64,000 nt of DNA from Tricholomella constricta (lineage: Eukaryota; Basidiomycota; Agaricomycetes; Agaricales; Lyophyllaceae), in assembly GCA_013368375.1 (NCBI GenBank), contig JAACJP010000015.1:434001-498000 (forward strand). Reading direction: 5' to 3'. The position numbers were made by a program, and so were the translations under genes. Below the pieces are notes generated by a model. That model was given only the letters and a program-made list of their open reading frames with translations. It did no database searches and was not told the origin of the DNA. The first letter of the stretch is position 1. Every line of letters starts with the position of its first letter. This document shows, one piece after another, positions 35,250-47,864 of the stretch.

Positions 35250-35403
35250 CCGTTTGCGATTGATTATATAACCCAACAAATATTCTGGTTCTGGTGACAG
35301 GCCCCCTTCTCAACGCAACTTTTCAATCTCCATTTCTTTCATCGTCTTCAGTTTCTCTACCAAGCTGCACTCACGAGACCATCAGCCAACGCGTTGAAGA
35401 CGT

Positions 35404-36754
35404 ATGGCACATAATCCCGGCACAACTGGGATGTATATCAATTTTGATCCCAACAAAGTTGTTCTGCCTCCAATTTTCGGGGGACCAGCGCCCCATGATG
35501 AGTCTGCTTCTGCGCCACTCGCAGGACCATCGACTCAGGGTACAAAACGTAAACGCGATACGAACACTGCACCGGCCATAAGGTTCAACAATTTTGAGAA
35601 GGTCTTGCAGAGGGCTACTCAGAATGAGCTGAATTATGCAGCGAAGGGGGTAGGCGGCATGAACTTACTTCCTCCTATCTATGTTGTGTTGACGGTACGT
35701 TCATAGGAGTATGAAGGGGTCATCACGAAGGATGTGCGTACTACTGTACTTGTGAACTTCTGCTCTTCCTAACGATTTTGAGCAGCGATTGAAATTCTTC
35801 GAGAGCAGGGACGAGCTTATGAACGCCCTTCGCGACGCCTTCAAGGAAAGCCATAACATCAACTTCGCGGCCAGCTATCGTGCACACGATCCCGGAATAT
35901 CGCACAAGCAACGTATACAGACAATTACCCATGATATATGGAAGGTAACGGGATACCGTTTTACGTACGTGCCGCTTGTTATGTCCTCGACGAGCGTTCT
36001 GACATGAGCGTCATTGTACAGGGTGAAGGACCATCCGCGTATGAAAGACGGACACAAAACAAGACTCTGGTGCTCTCAAGACGAAGCGCACAAGAACCGG
36101 CCATCCAAGTCTTCACAATCACCTCGGATCTCGACCGATGGCTTGGTTCTAGCAAAAGCCCGTTATCCCTGCAGGAGCGGCCTTCTAATTTCCTCTCGCG
36201 ACGACGGCGAGCCTGGAAATTGCCTTGTGGTTGTCCGTATGCACCACCACTTCGCCCACGAGGCCTACTACGACCACACCCTCCCCCCAGAAATGACCCA
36301 ATCGATATGGGAGCAAACTCATGTCAAGGATATGGTTCCTCATCTACCTCCACCTCCGCCGCCTCCATTACTATCTCCCCAGGCGGAACCTGCAATGACT
36401 GATGTCTCTGATGAAGAATCGGAAGAAGAACCTAATGGGAATGATGGCGCGGCCCCTTCACAGGAATCTGAACATCTAATGCACGAGCCTGATCCAGAAC
36501 CCGTTCCTCCTCCCTTCGAGTCTGGTGCTCCGCCGTCACTCACTCCTGAAGTATATCAGGAACGGATGCGTCGGCACATAACCAACCTCCGAGAATTCTG
36601 TGATGGGCTGGAATACCAGTTGCCGTTTAATGATCAACGGCTATTGGAGGTGCTTGAAAGCGAAGGAGCGCAGTTCTTGAGGTTCGTCCACCATTGTCTG
36701 GAGATGGAGGGCCGCTTGAAGGCGAGCACTACTGCAGACGCGGCATCCCATTGA
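35404..36754 (+). CDS. Hypothetical nuclear-type protein
   Basis: Exons 35404-35649, 35708-35734, 35786-35964 and 36022-36754 give 394 residues. The 27-nt second exon encodes EYEGVITKD and is needed to bridge exons 1 and 3. The N-terminus has a likely nuclear signal (GTKRKRD). The middle, DELMNALRDAFKESHNINF and TRLWCSQDEAHKNRP, followed by VVVRMHHHFAHEAYYDHTLP, loosely recalls DNA-binding domains of transposase-derived proteins, but the Cys/His spacing is not diagnostic. Then come a polyproline run, an acidic segment (DVSDEESEEEPNGND) and a helical C-terminus (YQERMRRHITNLREFCDGLE). Function unknown; a chromatin or transcription role is only a guess. Confidence 0.75.
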
Positions 36755-37269
36755 GTTATCCTTCGGACAATAAAATTCGCATCTTGCAATCAATCTACAT
36801 AAACGTCGGGGGAACTGATGTTCTTGCATCTTCATTTCCTGAGTAATTTTTTTTGAAGATATAGCGGCGGGGGCTCTTTATTATCTTACCGGTGGACTAC
36901 CTGGGAAGGTTACCGAAGCTTCAGTCTCGGGCTATCTCGCCTTCGACCCATCACTGATGTCCGTTAAGTGTGGACTGATAGGAAGCGAGTCTTGAATAGA
37001 GTTCCTGCGGCTTACAGTAGAAACCCGCTCAGACAATGATTGTATCCGCCCGGTTGAGGAAAACGCAAATTCGCAGGAGAGAAAAGTGGTATTTCGATTA
37101 CTGTCGGGTGCTGAAAGTTCGTCCACGTTCATTCGCGAATACAACAAATAGTCTACAGTTATTACATTTCTACAAGGGAAGTTAGCAGCACGATTTTTTT
37201 TTTTACAGAACGAGGATCAGGCGTACATGATCCAGTATATCTCCTCCAAGTGTCCTCAACGCTACGTTA
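36755..37269. other. Intergenic region between convergent genes
   Basis: 3' flanks of the gene ending at 36754 and of the HSBP1-like gene. A ten-T run is at about 37195-37204. No coding frame supported. Confidence 0.45.
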
Positions 37270-37745
37270 TTACGCGTTATCGCCCTTCCGAAAGCCAGGT
37301 GTTGCTGGGGTTGGTGTCGGGGACTGTGGCACGCTCACGTCCCCGTTGATGATGTCTTGTATTGATGCTTCAAGGGCGTCTACTCGTGTTGACATCTGCG
37401 ACACTGGGAGATCGTCAGAACGCGAGTAGATGAAGGAGAACAGAACAGAACAGAGACGCACTGCGGTCCAAAATTTGTGTCGACATTTCGTCAAATTTCG
37501 CGTCCAGTTGTTCTAAAAGACTCTCCACCTGTTTCCTTTCCGTCGATACAAGCACCAGAAAGTATAAGTCCTTTTCTGAGACTCACAAACGCGGTCAGTT
37601 CATGTGGGCTTGATATGTCGGCTGGAGCGAGTACAGATGGCTTGGCGACGCTTGGTTGTTTGAAGGATGGCGTCGGCGTCCTGTCCTTATCTGCATCTGC
37701 TTTTGAAGGGGTAGCCACATTCAATGGGAGAGCTGAGGAGGGCAT
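37270..37745 (-). CDS. HSBP1: Heat shock factor-binding protein 1-like
   Basis: Three exons on the minus strand (37270-37403, 37462-37528, 37587-37745) give 119 residues. HSBP1 is a short coiled-coil protein that trimerises and in animals binds the HSF1 trimer and WASH complex parts. The HSBP1 core is seen across all three exons: HELTAFVESLLEQLDAKFDE, MSTQILDRMSQMSTRVDALE, ASIQDIIN. The family is usually about 70-80 residues; this one has about 50 extra Pro/Ser/Lys-rich residues in front (MPSSALPLNVATPSKADADK and on) and a Pro/Thr-rich tail. The heptad pattern is unbroken over the splice joints, which supports the exon model strongly. Confidence 0.9.
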
Positions 37746-40700
37746 GATGGCATGCACCAAAATTCGGATGCTTGAAAGGGTGGTCGACGACCACGGCCGA
37801 TGTCAACGCGCCATACCTTCCGTATATAACAGCGACAAACAACCATCGTATATTTGAAAAAGGTAATACATAAATGGTAATTACAACAAATAATAACCCA
37901 GATTCTGTAAAGGGTGAGTGACTACGGGCAGCGTTACATGGCCGGCCGGGCTGTTAATGAGTGCCAAGTGAACCGTGGCTATCGCTATCATGATGAATGG
38001 AGGGGTCATTGATGTCTGCTGCGCAACAGCAAGTAGCAACATGCATAAACCAGATACAAAGGACAAGCGCATTGGATGACGGAAATAACCCGAGGCCAGG
38101 TGATGCTGTGGGCCGACAAAATTAGGCGCCTCGAGAAGCTTGGATAGGGAAGATCGCCTGAAGAGGGTATGATAGCCATGATGAATGCTGGCAATCCAGG
38201 ATTGGCATTGACGGCACGTCGTTGTGAACCTAAAACCATGAGAGCACTTCATTGTTGCCAGTGTAATGATTGCCATGACACGCCCTCCGATAATGCAGGG
38301 GAAACCTCACCCCCACCACGTAGCGATCAAAAGCCGAGTCTTATGAGCTATTTCCGCTACTAATTCATCGTTTATTTAAGTTGAAGGGCGTGTAACGACC
38401 CATGTGGAGAAAGCGATGATGTCGTGTCAGGTACTGCTTGTAATTGCAGCCACATACAGGTCATGGGAGCGAAGCACGACCATGAAACCGAGATCATGGT
38501 GAGAAGGAATCTGATAACACGTAGCCTGAGCTGTCGGCACCAAGATCAAGTTCAAGATAAGAGTATTTTAGTAGAGTCTCATAGATGCCACCCGATGGGT
38601 GGTGCCAAGCGTCAAGACAACGGCTTCGAAACAAATTTGCGACAGGAGAGTACGGTCCGACTGCAGCAAAGGTCGTCCATCGAGTGGTGAACACGAGGAT
38701 GTAGCCATCTCGATAACGCGCCCAGCTGATAATCTGCCGACCCCAAACCGGAACTAGAGGCCAACTCCCATGGTGCCGTGTGGACGCAGCTTAGTCTTCG
38801 AAATTTACACACATAGTCAGAATCCTCGACAAGGCAGTGAGTTGACCCGAGAAACATGCGAAACTGATTCGGGGCTGGGTATCATACACCCATATAGCTC
38901 GCAGAAACGCTGATCATCCAGTGCCGGGAGTTAAATCTCGGGCTGAGTTTGCATTGACGTCAGATCGAATTGCCGAGGGACCGTGATAGAGCAGGCAGAG
39001 TTGATCTATAGAGAGAGAGATATTGCAAAGTAATAAAAAGACAGGTAGGTCGGCGCTTACGGACAGGGTTCCTGAGTTCAACCTTTGGGGCTTGGGGTCA
39101 GCAATGTAGTTGCTTTCAAAACTCACTGAGTCACAATCTAGGGAGATTATCAGTCCATGGAACGTTGAGTATTGATATCTAAGATTCGGTGGAAGAGTTG
39201 ATATGAAAACGTGGCGGTCGAGGGTAGGACAGGGAATTGGGATGGACGTCGGGCGCTCGTCTCGGATTCGGAATGCGGAGTTGTCACTGCTAAGTTTGAA
39301 ACTCCGCGACGCTTGTCCTCGCCCTGATTTCCAACGTTCAACGCCTACCACAGCTAGCAGTCATCAGCTGAAATCCATTACTACTCATTCGTAAAGAGAC
39401 GCGACTTAGATGGGCAGTGGCTCTAAGATATATCTACATGCGAATGAGCTTCGTCCTCTCAACATCTATCCGTGCTAGTAAGTCTCACCGATTCACTTTG
39501 CTCAATTAACTTGGAAAGTCATTAGACATACCATCGTCCCCTAAAATGGTTCGTATAATCTGTACACAGATCTGTGTGGTACGTCTCCTGCTTCTCTCTC
39601 AAACGGTGCTTATCAAAGAAAGTTTATATAGTGGGTGCGTCTTGATGTCGTTTCTGTGGATGTACCGGCTTGCCATACCTCACTGGCAATGTCCAATCTT
39701 CGGATATGGTAAACGATACTAGTCCGCGTGAGAGCTTACAACCAATGCCGATAAACATACAAAGTCTAGGTCGAGGATCCCTTACTGCTATGTATTGGGC
39801 TTCGAGCCTCAAGCGCAGCTCCACCTATAAGCCTACAATCTCTTACGCTGCCGTGCTGGACTGACTCCTCCAAAAATAGTCTTTGCGCTCTTTGCTCTTT
39901 CTGGTATCATGGTGGCGCATACATGAAGCTTTTTCTTGACGCGTGATCTGGGAAGAGGAATCTCTTGGCGGCAGCACGACCGACCGATGTGCTGGAACTT
40001 GTAAGCGCTTACACATCCTAACATCATCGATAATCAGCCATCTAACGTTTTGTCGCATGGCAAGTGCGTACCCCTACCCTAATATTCCAACAACGCCAAA
40101 TAACAATAGTTGAAGACCGTCATCCTCGCATCGGGATCAAGCATCCGCGATCCGAATGTCGAATCAGGTCCAGGTGAGTTTATCTAGGTGACTTTAAGTT
40201 CAGTGACCCAAGGTTGAATCACCGACCTTTCCAGAGTTTGAAAGCTTCTTGCGCCGTATTGCTGGATACATGCTATATTTATTGGCTCGTCGGCTCCGTC
40301 TTGTCGATCCGAGTCACGCTTTTGCTTGATTCCGGGAGTGCTCTTTTGGTCCTCGACCTCGGATTTTATCTCAGCTTAAGGTCAGGAAAGACCACGATGA
40401 GGCATGACTTTGGTGAGTCCTCGTAAGTATGATTGACTATGAGAATCGCTGAATAGGCATGTGCCTTGATCACCAGATTGTTATTTCTTGAACAAGTTAT
40501 TAAGTGTCATGCGTAAGTACGCGTAGCGTTCAATGGTGATCAGTAAGTAGGACATATCTTGGCATCCACCTTGATGACATCATCACAGGGATAGACATAC
40601 TCTTGCCATCACGCCCCACGCGCCACGCTGTTCCGCGGGATTTCATTGCCTAGGTGAGTTTGTACCAGCTTATGACACGAAGTTGGTCGGTTAAGCCAAA

Positions 40701-41750
40701 GCTATGTTACTTGCGCTCTGTTTGCCTCATGCCACAGTTACGTGCGCTTTCTCCATGGCTCCGCCGACGGTTTATGGCATCATAGGGTTTTGTTTGATCA
40801 TGTCTTCAAGTTCTTTAAATTCCATCACTGAATATTCCCGATCATTTCTAAAATTCTTAACGTCCAAGGGTTACGTTGTCAGTCATTCTTATTCACACTC
40901 ATGCGATTAAGACCTGACACGCTTTGACTGGACCACACTTTCGAGCGGGGCTACAGGACACCTTACAGAACCAAGAGTTTAACCCCAAGTCCTACGCGGC
41001 AGGCGAAGGTGAAGGCTGGGGTTTTTTACTCTCACGTTGGGTCCGGGGAGCAATCCCAGAAATGACATGAGAGTGGAGCGAAAATTGACTAAATCCAATA
41101 TGTCAAATTAAAAGCGCGAGGTGAGCTAGAAATTCTGATGTTTCACGGAAATTTGAAAACTAAGGATCACCTGCATTTTAGCGTTATTTTTTCGAACACA
41201 GCTTATAGGCGCGCAGCCTTGATCAAACCGTTCGTAGGAGACAATCTTCTACGTCCAATTACCCTGATAACGCATGCCACAGGGCAAGGCTATTGCCGGG
41301 TGGGAGGCACCGTAAAAACATCACATCAGCGGGGAGCTCTGGCGTGCCTGTATTCTCGGCAATGTCCGGCCGGCGGTTGGACATTCTGATTGATCTGTGA
41401 TCTGAAAATATCTTGCAGCCGCCCGGACTGCATTTAGCCATGGATTGTCCTCTGTGGAAACTTGCTCAAACGTTTGACTCGAGCTTGCTACCTGGATAAT
41501 AGGCTTGACGGAGGAACAATATTCCGCAGGATCATCACACCACGTTTCTTTTTCGCCTTTCATCTCAGAGGATGGACACGTACGTCTTACCGTTTCAAAT
41601 TGACGGATACGATTGGAAGCACGGCGATCACAGTCTTGTACGCACGCACCATTGAACATTCCCGCTCCGATGCTTCTCATCTCAGCGCCGTTATTTTAAG
41701 AACGTCCCACCGTTTCGCTATCGTTCGGCGCACGCCCTCCTCCCGCATCA
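37746..41750. other. 4-kb gene-poor region
   Basis: No gene could be assembled. Only short, unrelated open frames occur. Around 39546-40910 there are many good splice-like motifs (for example GTACGTCTCC at 39579, GTGAGTTT at about 40174 and 40655) beside short open pieces such as VRIICTQICV and LKTVILASGSS, which could mark an unrecognised many-exon gene or a decayed one. No terminal repeats or transposase motifs were seen. Confidence 0.4.
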
Positions 41751-44048
41751 ATGGCCAAACCATCCCCCTTCTATAATCTCTCCATTAACGACTGGGAGCG
41801 GATTGCTTTCTATGCCGTTGCATCCGAAAACACCTTCCTGGGGCCACCTACTGCGCTACATGCCCTTTCACTTGTCTCTCGTCATGTTCACATGTCAACC
41901 TCAGTGCAAAACAACTCTCGTCTATACGCAAGGATATTTCGCTTCAAATTCGACTATGCCGCACCCGCACGACGCCTCTCAGAACGGTGGTTGACGACTC
42001 GCTGCCTTGCGCAGGAACTCATCGCCAGATTCTCCGCTTTGCGAAGGATACGGGGAAGGCGCGAATTCAGGCCCGAAGACTTATGGAGTGCCTATATCAT
42101 GTGCGTGTAATCCTCTAAATAACGAGTTAGACACTTCATGCTTTTCCAGGATGTCTGAAAGCGATGGGAAGAACGAGAGTCAGCTCCTAGATTGGGCAGA
42201 TCTGAAGGGATACCTCGAGATCTTGATTGTTGCCCGAATGCGCCTGGCCATGCCATGGAATTCCGACGTGATGAGCACCTCTTTGCTTGTCTGGCTTTCT
42301 TGGATGACGACCTCTCGAAGTGAGGAACCACTCCATCCAAGGCATCTGATTCTCAACGGGATTTTCTCACATCAGGCACGATTGCACAGGAGCAAGCGGG
42401 GTACGATCAAATGATGCTCATGTTTCTCCGTCCATTTGTATCATCGGGGTATCGGGTGAGTTGAAGACTATTTCGATATTAATTTCCCGACTGACGTCAG
42501 GCAAGGTTCCTTCGATCTACGGTCCCGACTCATTCTTCAACCTACCGCTTTGCGAAGGAGTGACGAGTACTCCAACCAATTCTTCTGGGCCTTCACCGCC
42601 CTGCGCCAAGATTTCCCATTTTTCGCATAAACTCGTCCTCGCAGTGCCCATCATCACTTCCGCTGCCACACTCCTCACCACTGTTTATACAGAAGCGCTT
42701 CAAACTCTCCGTCCACTTCCACCCACCGCAAATACACTTCCTGCGGACAGAGCTACGGCAAATGCTTTGGGATTGGGCGGCCCGACATACGAAGACCTTT
42801 CTCGCTTTCACTTCCTGGAGCGCATTCATGCCTCAACTAGATGTACTCCCATCACTGATGTCACCCTTGAATCTCTCGAAGAAGAGGACGAGGAGTACGA
42901 ACTGGAATCTCCTCTCGACGGTAGCTGGAGGTACGAAGAAGACTGGAGTCGCCTTGTCAATTGCCACGATCCCAGAGGGATACCATCGCCTTTGAGAGGA
43001 AAGGTTCATACCATCGGATCTCTCGCCGGTTCCTGGGAGGGTCGGTTGATAGTGCGTGCTAAGTTATACCTTATGCACGCCGACACCAAGCGACCTATTT
43101 AGCTTCCCGATTTCTTGACCCACATTAATGCTATCCAGCATCCTGATCGATCTCCGTCGGTTCAAATCCAGCATAAGCCATTGTATTGGAATTTGCGAGA
43201 ACACCACTGCCTGACACCGGATACGCCGCTCAATGCTGCCATTGGGGATGACGACGAGGATTTCCTTAATGCTTGGTTACCGCCCAGGACGTCAATCAGA
43301 TCCTTCGAAGTACGTGATTCACGTTACATGCCCGCGGCAGTCTTTCATTCGTTGATGCCAGGACGCAATTGAAGTCTCCGATCCGGACGCAGGCTTGCAC
43401 ACGCGGTATGAGACCTTCATTCCGGGCAGCAAGGGGCCGTATTCGGAATCCGTGTGCGAAACCCTCGAGACGCCTTGGATTCCAGACATCATGGATTCTA
43501 TGGACGACGAAACAGAATTTCCGCAAACATCCACGGCATCTATTGTTGATCCAAGCACAACGTACATTGATGACGACGATGAACATGAAGACACGCTTGA
43601 GTAAGCCATCTATTGCCACATTTCTCGCGGTTCCCATCTCATCCTCCTTTTAGACAGAAATCTAGCGGGGTCTGCGACATCCTAATTACGGGTGAGGTGA
43701 GTTGTATTTTCATTTCCGCTTTTACCTCTCTTTGATTGGCTTGAGGAAAGACCAGCCAACAACACGGAGATGCCTGGGGACATTACAAAATCATCGGCAG
43801 GGTGAGGCCTTGGGATGGGTTGATTGTCCTACTACGGTCACCGGTAAGTTCTGTAAATGAATACAAGCGCTCTACACTCATTACATTATGCGTAGCGCGA
43901 TCCCGAGCAGGCTCATCTTGGAGAATGGGTTTTCAAGGGCTATCTGCACGACCAGAATCTAGTGGGCCGCTGGCGAGAAAAGTTCGTTCCAGTGACTTCG
44001 ATCGGTTTCGAAGGTGCATTTGTTGTGCGCAAGACAGACTCGGTATGA
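41751..44048 (+). CDS. Large F-box family protein
   Basis: Nine exons (41751-42100, 42150-42319, 42376-42455, 42506-43051, 43103-43309, 43362-43600, 43654-43696, 43751-43843, 43896-44048) join to 1881 nt, 626 residues. The N-terminus YNLSINDWERIAFYAVASEN is a diverged F-box-like helix. The rest matches a large Agaricomycete F-box family that I know by pattern: LYARIFRFKFDYAAPARRLS, MMLMFLRPFVSSGYR, HTIGSLAGSWEGRLI, LREHHCLTPDTPL, SSGVCDILITGE, HYKIIGRVRPWDGLIVLLR and VGRWREKFVPV near the end. SCF adaptor function is the family inference. Intron 3 was placed at 42456-42505 because this keeps the family motif SFFNLPL and all later motifs in one frame. No defect was found. Confidence 0.88.
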
Positions 44049-46099
44049 GATACATGGTTCATCTCTTTCCTTACAATCGTACTTCGACAAATGCTTCTTG
44101 TTCTTTTTTCGATCTTGATTTGATTGTTTTCTGGCCCATGGAACATTCAACTACTCTACTTCCACACTTGCGTCCATTCATATACCACACCCGATGATGG
44201 TACCCCCCCGTGGCCCGACCTTGACCTTATTATATCTGACATGCTTCGGCCGAGGTTTTGTATGCATTACATACTTCGCAATTCCTCGGAATTGGATGAA
44301 CATTACATGTACTTTAGCATGCTGTTCATCGCTTGGTGCATGAATTTCCTTTTCTCTGTGATTTCAAAACCTGGCAAGATTCCCTTCCGCGTTTCAATCA
44401 CTCCATCATGAAGCCCCTGGCGCCCTTTGAGATTTCCCAAACGAACGAGGTCAGTATTTAGACCACGTCCCTGCGTTTGATCGTGAATACCAATAGACGC
44501 CTCGTGTACAGGGGGTGCAGATTTCGCCCCTTCTAGACTATTTCTGCAGCTTGGGCCATCTTGACGAGCGACAAAGCAGGGAAACATTCTCCACTTTGCA
44601 TGTACTCGAGATGCCTAAATCATCGCCGGCCTCGGCCCTTCTGCTACGCTCCGCTACATGATCAACTCTGTAGAGTTCTTATCGTACAATGACACACAGT
44701 CTATCACCACACCCTTTCGAACCCATCGATCGAAACACTAAACACTCGTTGCAAATAAGATATCATATATTCATTCCCAGGACCATGGCCCCTTCTCCAT
44801 CTTGATGAGGAGATGGCCGAGAGTTCGGATTCAAATTGGAACATTGTTCCCGTGAACGTGGCGCTTATGTTCCCATCCTGTTCAGGAAAGCAGTTATGCT
44901 TTCCAAAGAAACAAGGGCCGAGCGCGCACAGAAAGATCCACTTTCAGTCTAAAAATTGCTGTGAGCCATCGATCGTAGAATCTTACCGACACAGCGGTAA
45001 CTGGACTCCCAGCACACAAGTAATGAGACCGACACTGAAGCCGATTACCTGGCGGAGACCGAGTGCTCAAATTACTCAATCCTATGCGCGCCAGAGGTCG
45101 ACTCGCTCAGGACGGGCGCGCTGCAACGAGAAGTTTGAACTATTTCGCAAAAAACCTTGATTCTATAAGTCGCGCTGAGTTTGAAATCACTTCCGTCCTC
45201 GCACTAGGTTCGATTTTCTCGACAGTCACCTTGGTCTGGTCTCAATCCACGGAAATTATCGAATTATGCTATTCAGGAGAATAAGACTAGATTGCCCCCG
45301 TTTGAAAAAGATACGACGACATGTAAATTTCTCAATTAATTCAGGAGTGATAACGAAGGTGTTCCCAGTGATGCCGAAACTCACCGTTAAGTACATGCCG
45401 TTTGCATCAGATTTGTGAGCGGCCCGACTTCTCTTGGCCCACGAAGCAGCTCACCCTCTTCGGCAATAGCAATTCTGATTTTGGAGTCACAGAGGTGGAG
45501 AGGCGCGGTGCTTCACTGGCAGAGGGTTCGTGAGCGGCTAATCCCAGGAGCATACACAGCTATACAGAGTCATAGAAAGTCTTCGATGGAGAAATGAACA
45601 GTCATCTCTGACTTTAGAAGCGAGCCCCGAGAAGCAGGAGAGTTTGCTGAATTTGTGTGTGTTTAATGACTGACATCGACGTTCCCCATGCAGCGCAGGG
45701 GCATGTGTGCAGACCCGGATCTTCTTGGTTCCTAAACCGTCAATGAGATATATAGACCAAAATACAGGATACAATACCAATATCCTGATATTCCAGAAGA
45801 GGTAGTCGCACCGGAGGTCAGGGGAGAAGCCAGGTGACAAGTGGCGTAACAACCATGTCAAGTTAACGGACTTCGGGTAACGTTACCCCACTTGAAAAAC
45901 GTGCATCCTCGTAAAGGAGACGAACGCCGACGGATGGTAAACTGAACGCCTGGTTCCAGTCGCGTGCAATCGATTCGGAGCCAGATGAATCTGATTATGC
46001 AAGGAAGACTCGGTGGGCAATCATAAAGGAAGGTTCCTCTTAGACTCGCCCATAACCTCCCGGCTCCTGCCCAACAGCCTCAAGATTAGCCACAGGATA
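44049..46099. other. Intergenic region
   Basis: About 2 kb without a supported gene. Open frames at 44813-45160 (plus) and 45538-45861 (minus) are unrecognised and have no splice context that extends them. Confidence 0.4.
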
Positions 46100-47864
46100 A
46101 TGTCTAGCAACCCCGACGTGCCTCCCTTCACGGGCTACGTTGAGACCACACTCCATGCTTTGCGCCTTATCCATGCCGCTCGTCAAGGCGTGATTCCACG
46201 CATCACCCGTCGCCTAAACGACTCGGAGCGCAGGACAATGATCAAAGCCGGAGCCGTTTTTGTCTTTAGCGTTGAAGAGAGCGGTATTAAGCGTTGGACG
46301 GGTGAGTTAATTTTATATGATTTCAAATGACCGACTGAAGCGGGTTCATCAGATGGACTATTGTGGTCGCCCTCTCGCATCGTAGGAAACTTCCTGGTGA
46401 GCAAGAGCATCCCAAGAAAATAGACAAAATTGATCAGCTTACTCTAGGTCTACCGCGAGATAAACGAACGAACGAGCAGCCGTGGAAGCCACAAGAAATC
46501 TTATCCTCTTGACCCTCCATCCCGGGGAATGTCATCAGGACGTCGAAATTCACCTGACCACAGCCTCGTCGCATTCAGAGGCTCAGGCCATTTGTCGCAG
46601 AGCCATGGAACCAGCGACCCAGGAGCCTTCAAGATAAACGGGTTGATAAAGAAGGTATGATTTGGACTTGCCTTCTTGCGCTCAGCATCAATTGAGATTT
46701 CACCAGACCATAACCGTCACGATTGAAGGCTCTGACCTTCACCTCATTTCCTATTACACGTCGGAGGACATCCGCTCTGGAAGGCTCAAGGTGAGATTGA
46801 CCCAAGTCTGTTCACGGGTAAGTAATGTTGATCACTTTTCGTCGCAGCGGCCAACGAGTCGGCCTGACATCATGGGACTCGCGATGCCACCTCACATATT
46901 TCGACTTACAAACTTCCGGGTTCCGCCCAAGGTAGAGATAGGTCCAGATGGAAAGGCGAGACTCGTGTATGTCACTACAAATGGGTATTAGAGCGTCCGA
47001 CTAATCATTGCTTTGAACAGATGCGAAGGTGAAGACCTTGAGCTCCCGACTCTGGAGTGTAAAGTGGAGGAACCGGCGTACCACGTCTCGGATCCACCCC
47101 ATTGGGCATCCGGTTCAGAGGACACACACCGTTCTCCCCGACTCGATGCTTCGTTTGGAGAAGAAAGCCCACTCTATTCACAGCATCAGGGTATCCCCTC
47201 CCCTACACTCTATACGCGCGAAAGTACTGTCGACCGGTGGCCCACGGCGCTTGAAAATCTTCGCATCGTTCCAGTTGATCGCCAGGATTTCGCGGGTTCG
47301 TGGTCCCCCTCGCCCTCCCCGACGCACCCCCACAACGCATTGTCGCGTCGCAGAGACACAGGCCCGATAGCGCATCACCAGCCAAGTTCCTGGTCGGCGG
47401 GCCATTCGCAGACCACACGGTGGCGATCCGATCCATATCCTTCCGCAACTGGTACCAGTATACAGCAGCTGGACCGCAGTCGTGTTCGGTCAAATACCGT
47501 GTTTGAGAACTCGAACACAGTTCCGCACCGCCGGGACAGTGAGTCAGGTCTGCATTACGCCCGAGAGGGCTCCCATCAGCGGCCACCCTGGACCCCACGA
47601 GAGACCACGAGTGCCGAGAAATATTCACGCCCTCAGCCTTCGTTTACAAACCCGTCTCCCGCTTCACCGTTCCCTCAGCATCAGGGGTACCATAGAATGA
47701 CGCAATCGTTTGGAACTAGCTGGCATCAAAATGATAGCGACGCCAGTCCGGTGGCGACCACACTTCACTCCACACAGACACATTCGCTCCCAGGGTACGA
47801 GGCCCCGTACTTGGCTTCTAGTCCTGAGGGGTTCTCGAATGTTGATGAATACGGCGATGCTTGA
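46100..47864 (+). CDS. Gti1/Pac2 (WOR1-like) transcription factor
   Basis: Six exons (46100-46301, 46353-46396, 46448-46654, 46707-46790, 46848-46966, 47021-47864) total 1500 nt, 499 residues. This fungal family binds DNA with a two-part N-terminal WOPR domain; members include WOR1, MIT1, RYP1 and Gti1, which switch morphology, nutrient use or virulence programs. First half: FTGYVETTLHALRLIHAARQ, IPRITRRLNDSERRTMIKAG, VFVFSVEESGIKRWTDG, LLWSPSRIVGNFLVYREI. Second half: GLIKKTITVTIEGSDLHLIS and YYTSEDIRSGRLKRP. The linker is Ser/Gly-rich and the C-terminal 280 residues are disordered and Ser/Pro/His-rich, likely a regulatory region. The target genes cannot be inferred. Confidence 0.94.

Larger units (their letters stand above)
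34711..35403. other. Divergent promoter region with repeats
   Basis: It lies between the aquaporin (leftward) and the gene at 35404 (rightward), so it probably carries both promoters. It holds a short ATAGA microsatellite and a polypurine tract, listed separately. If the aquaporin starts at 34950, the first part is coding. Confidence 0.55.

Noticed and set aside
37881..38276. 131-codon minus-strand frame
   Set aside because: No motif, no splice context and low-quality composition; more likely chance.
40300..40430. Possible GTP-binding P-loop (SGKTTM)
   Set aside because: Surrounding residues do not fit a G protein or other P-loop family and stops lie close on both sides.
42237..42330. Possible frameshift in the large F-box gene (DEHLFACLAFLDDD in another frame)
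   Set aside because: Splicing with intron 42320-42375 keeps the main frame, and the downstream family motifs agree, so no lesion is needed.
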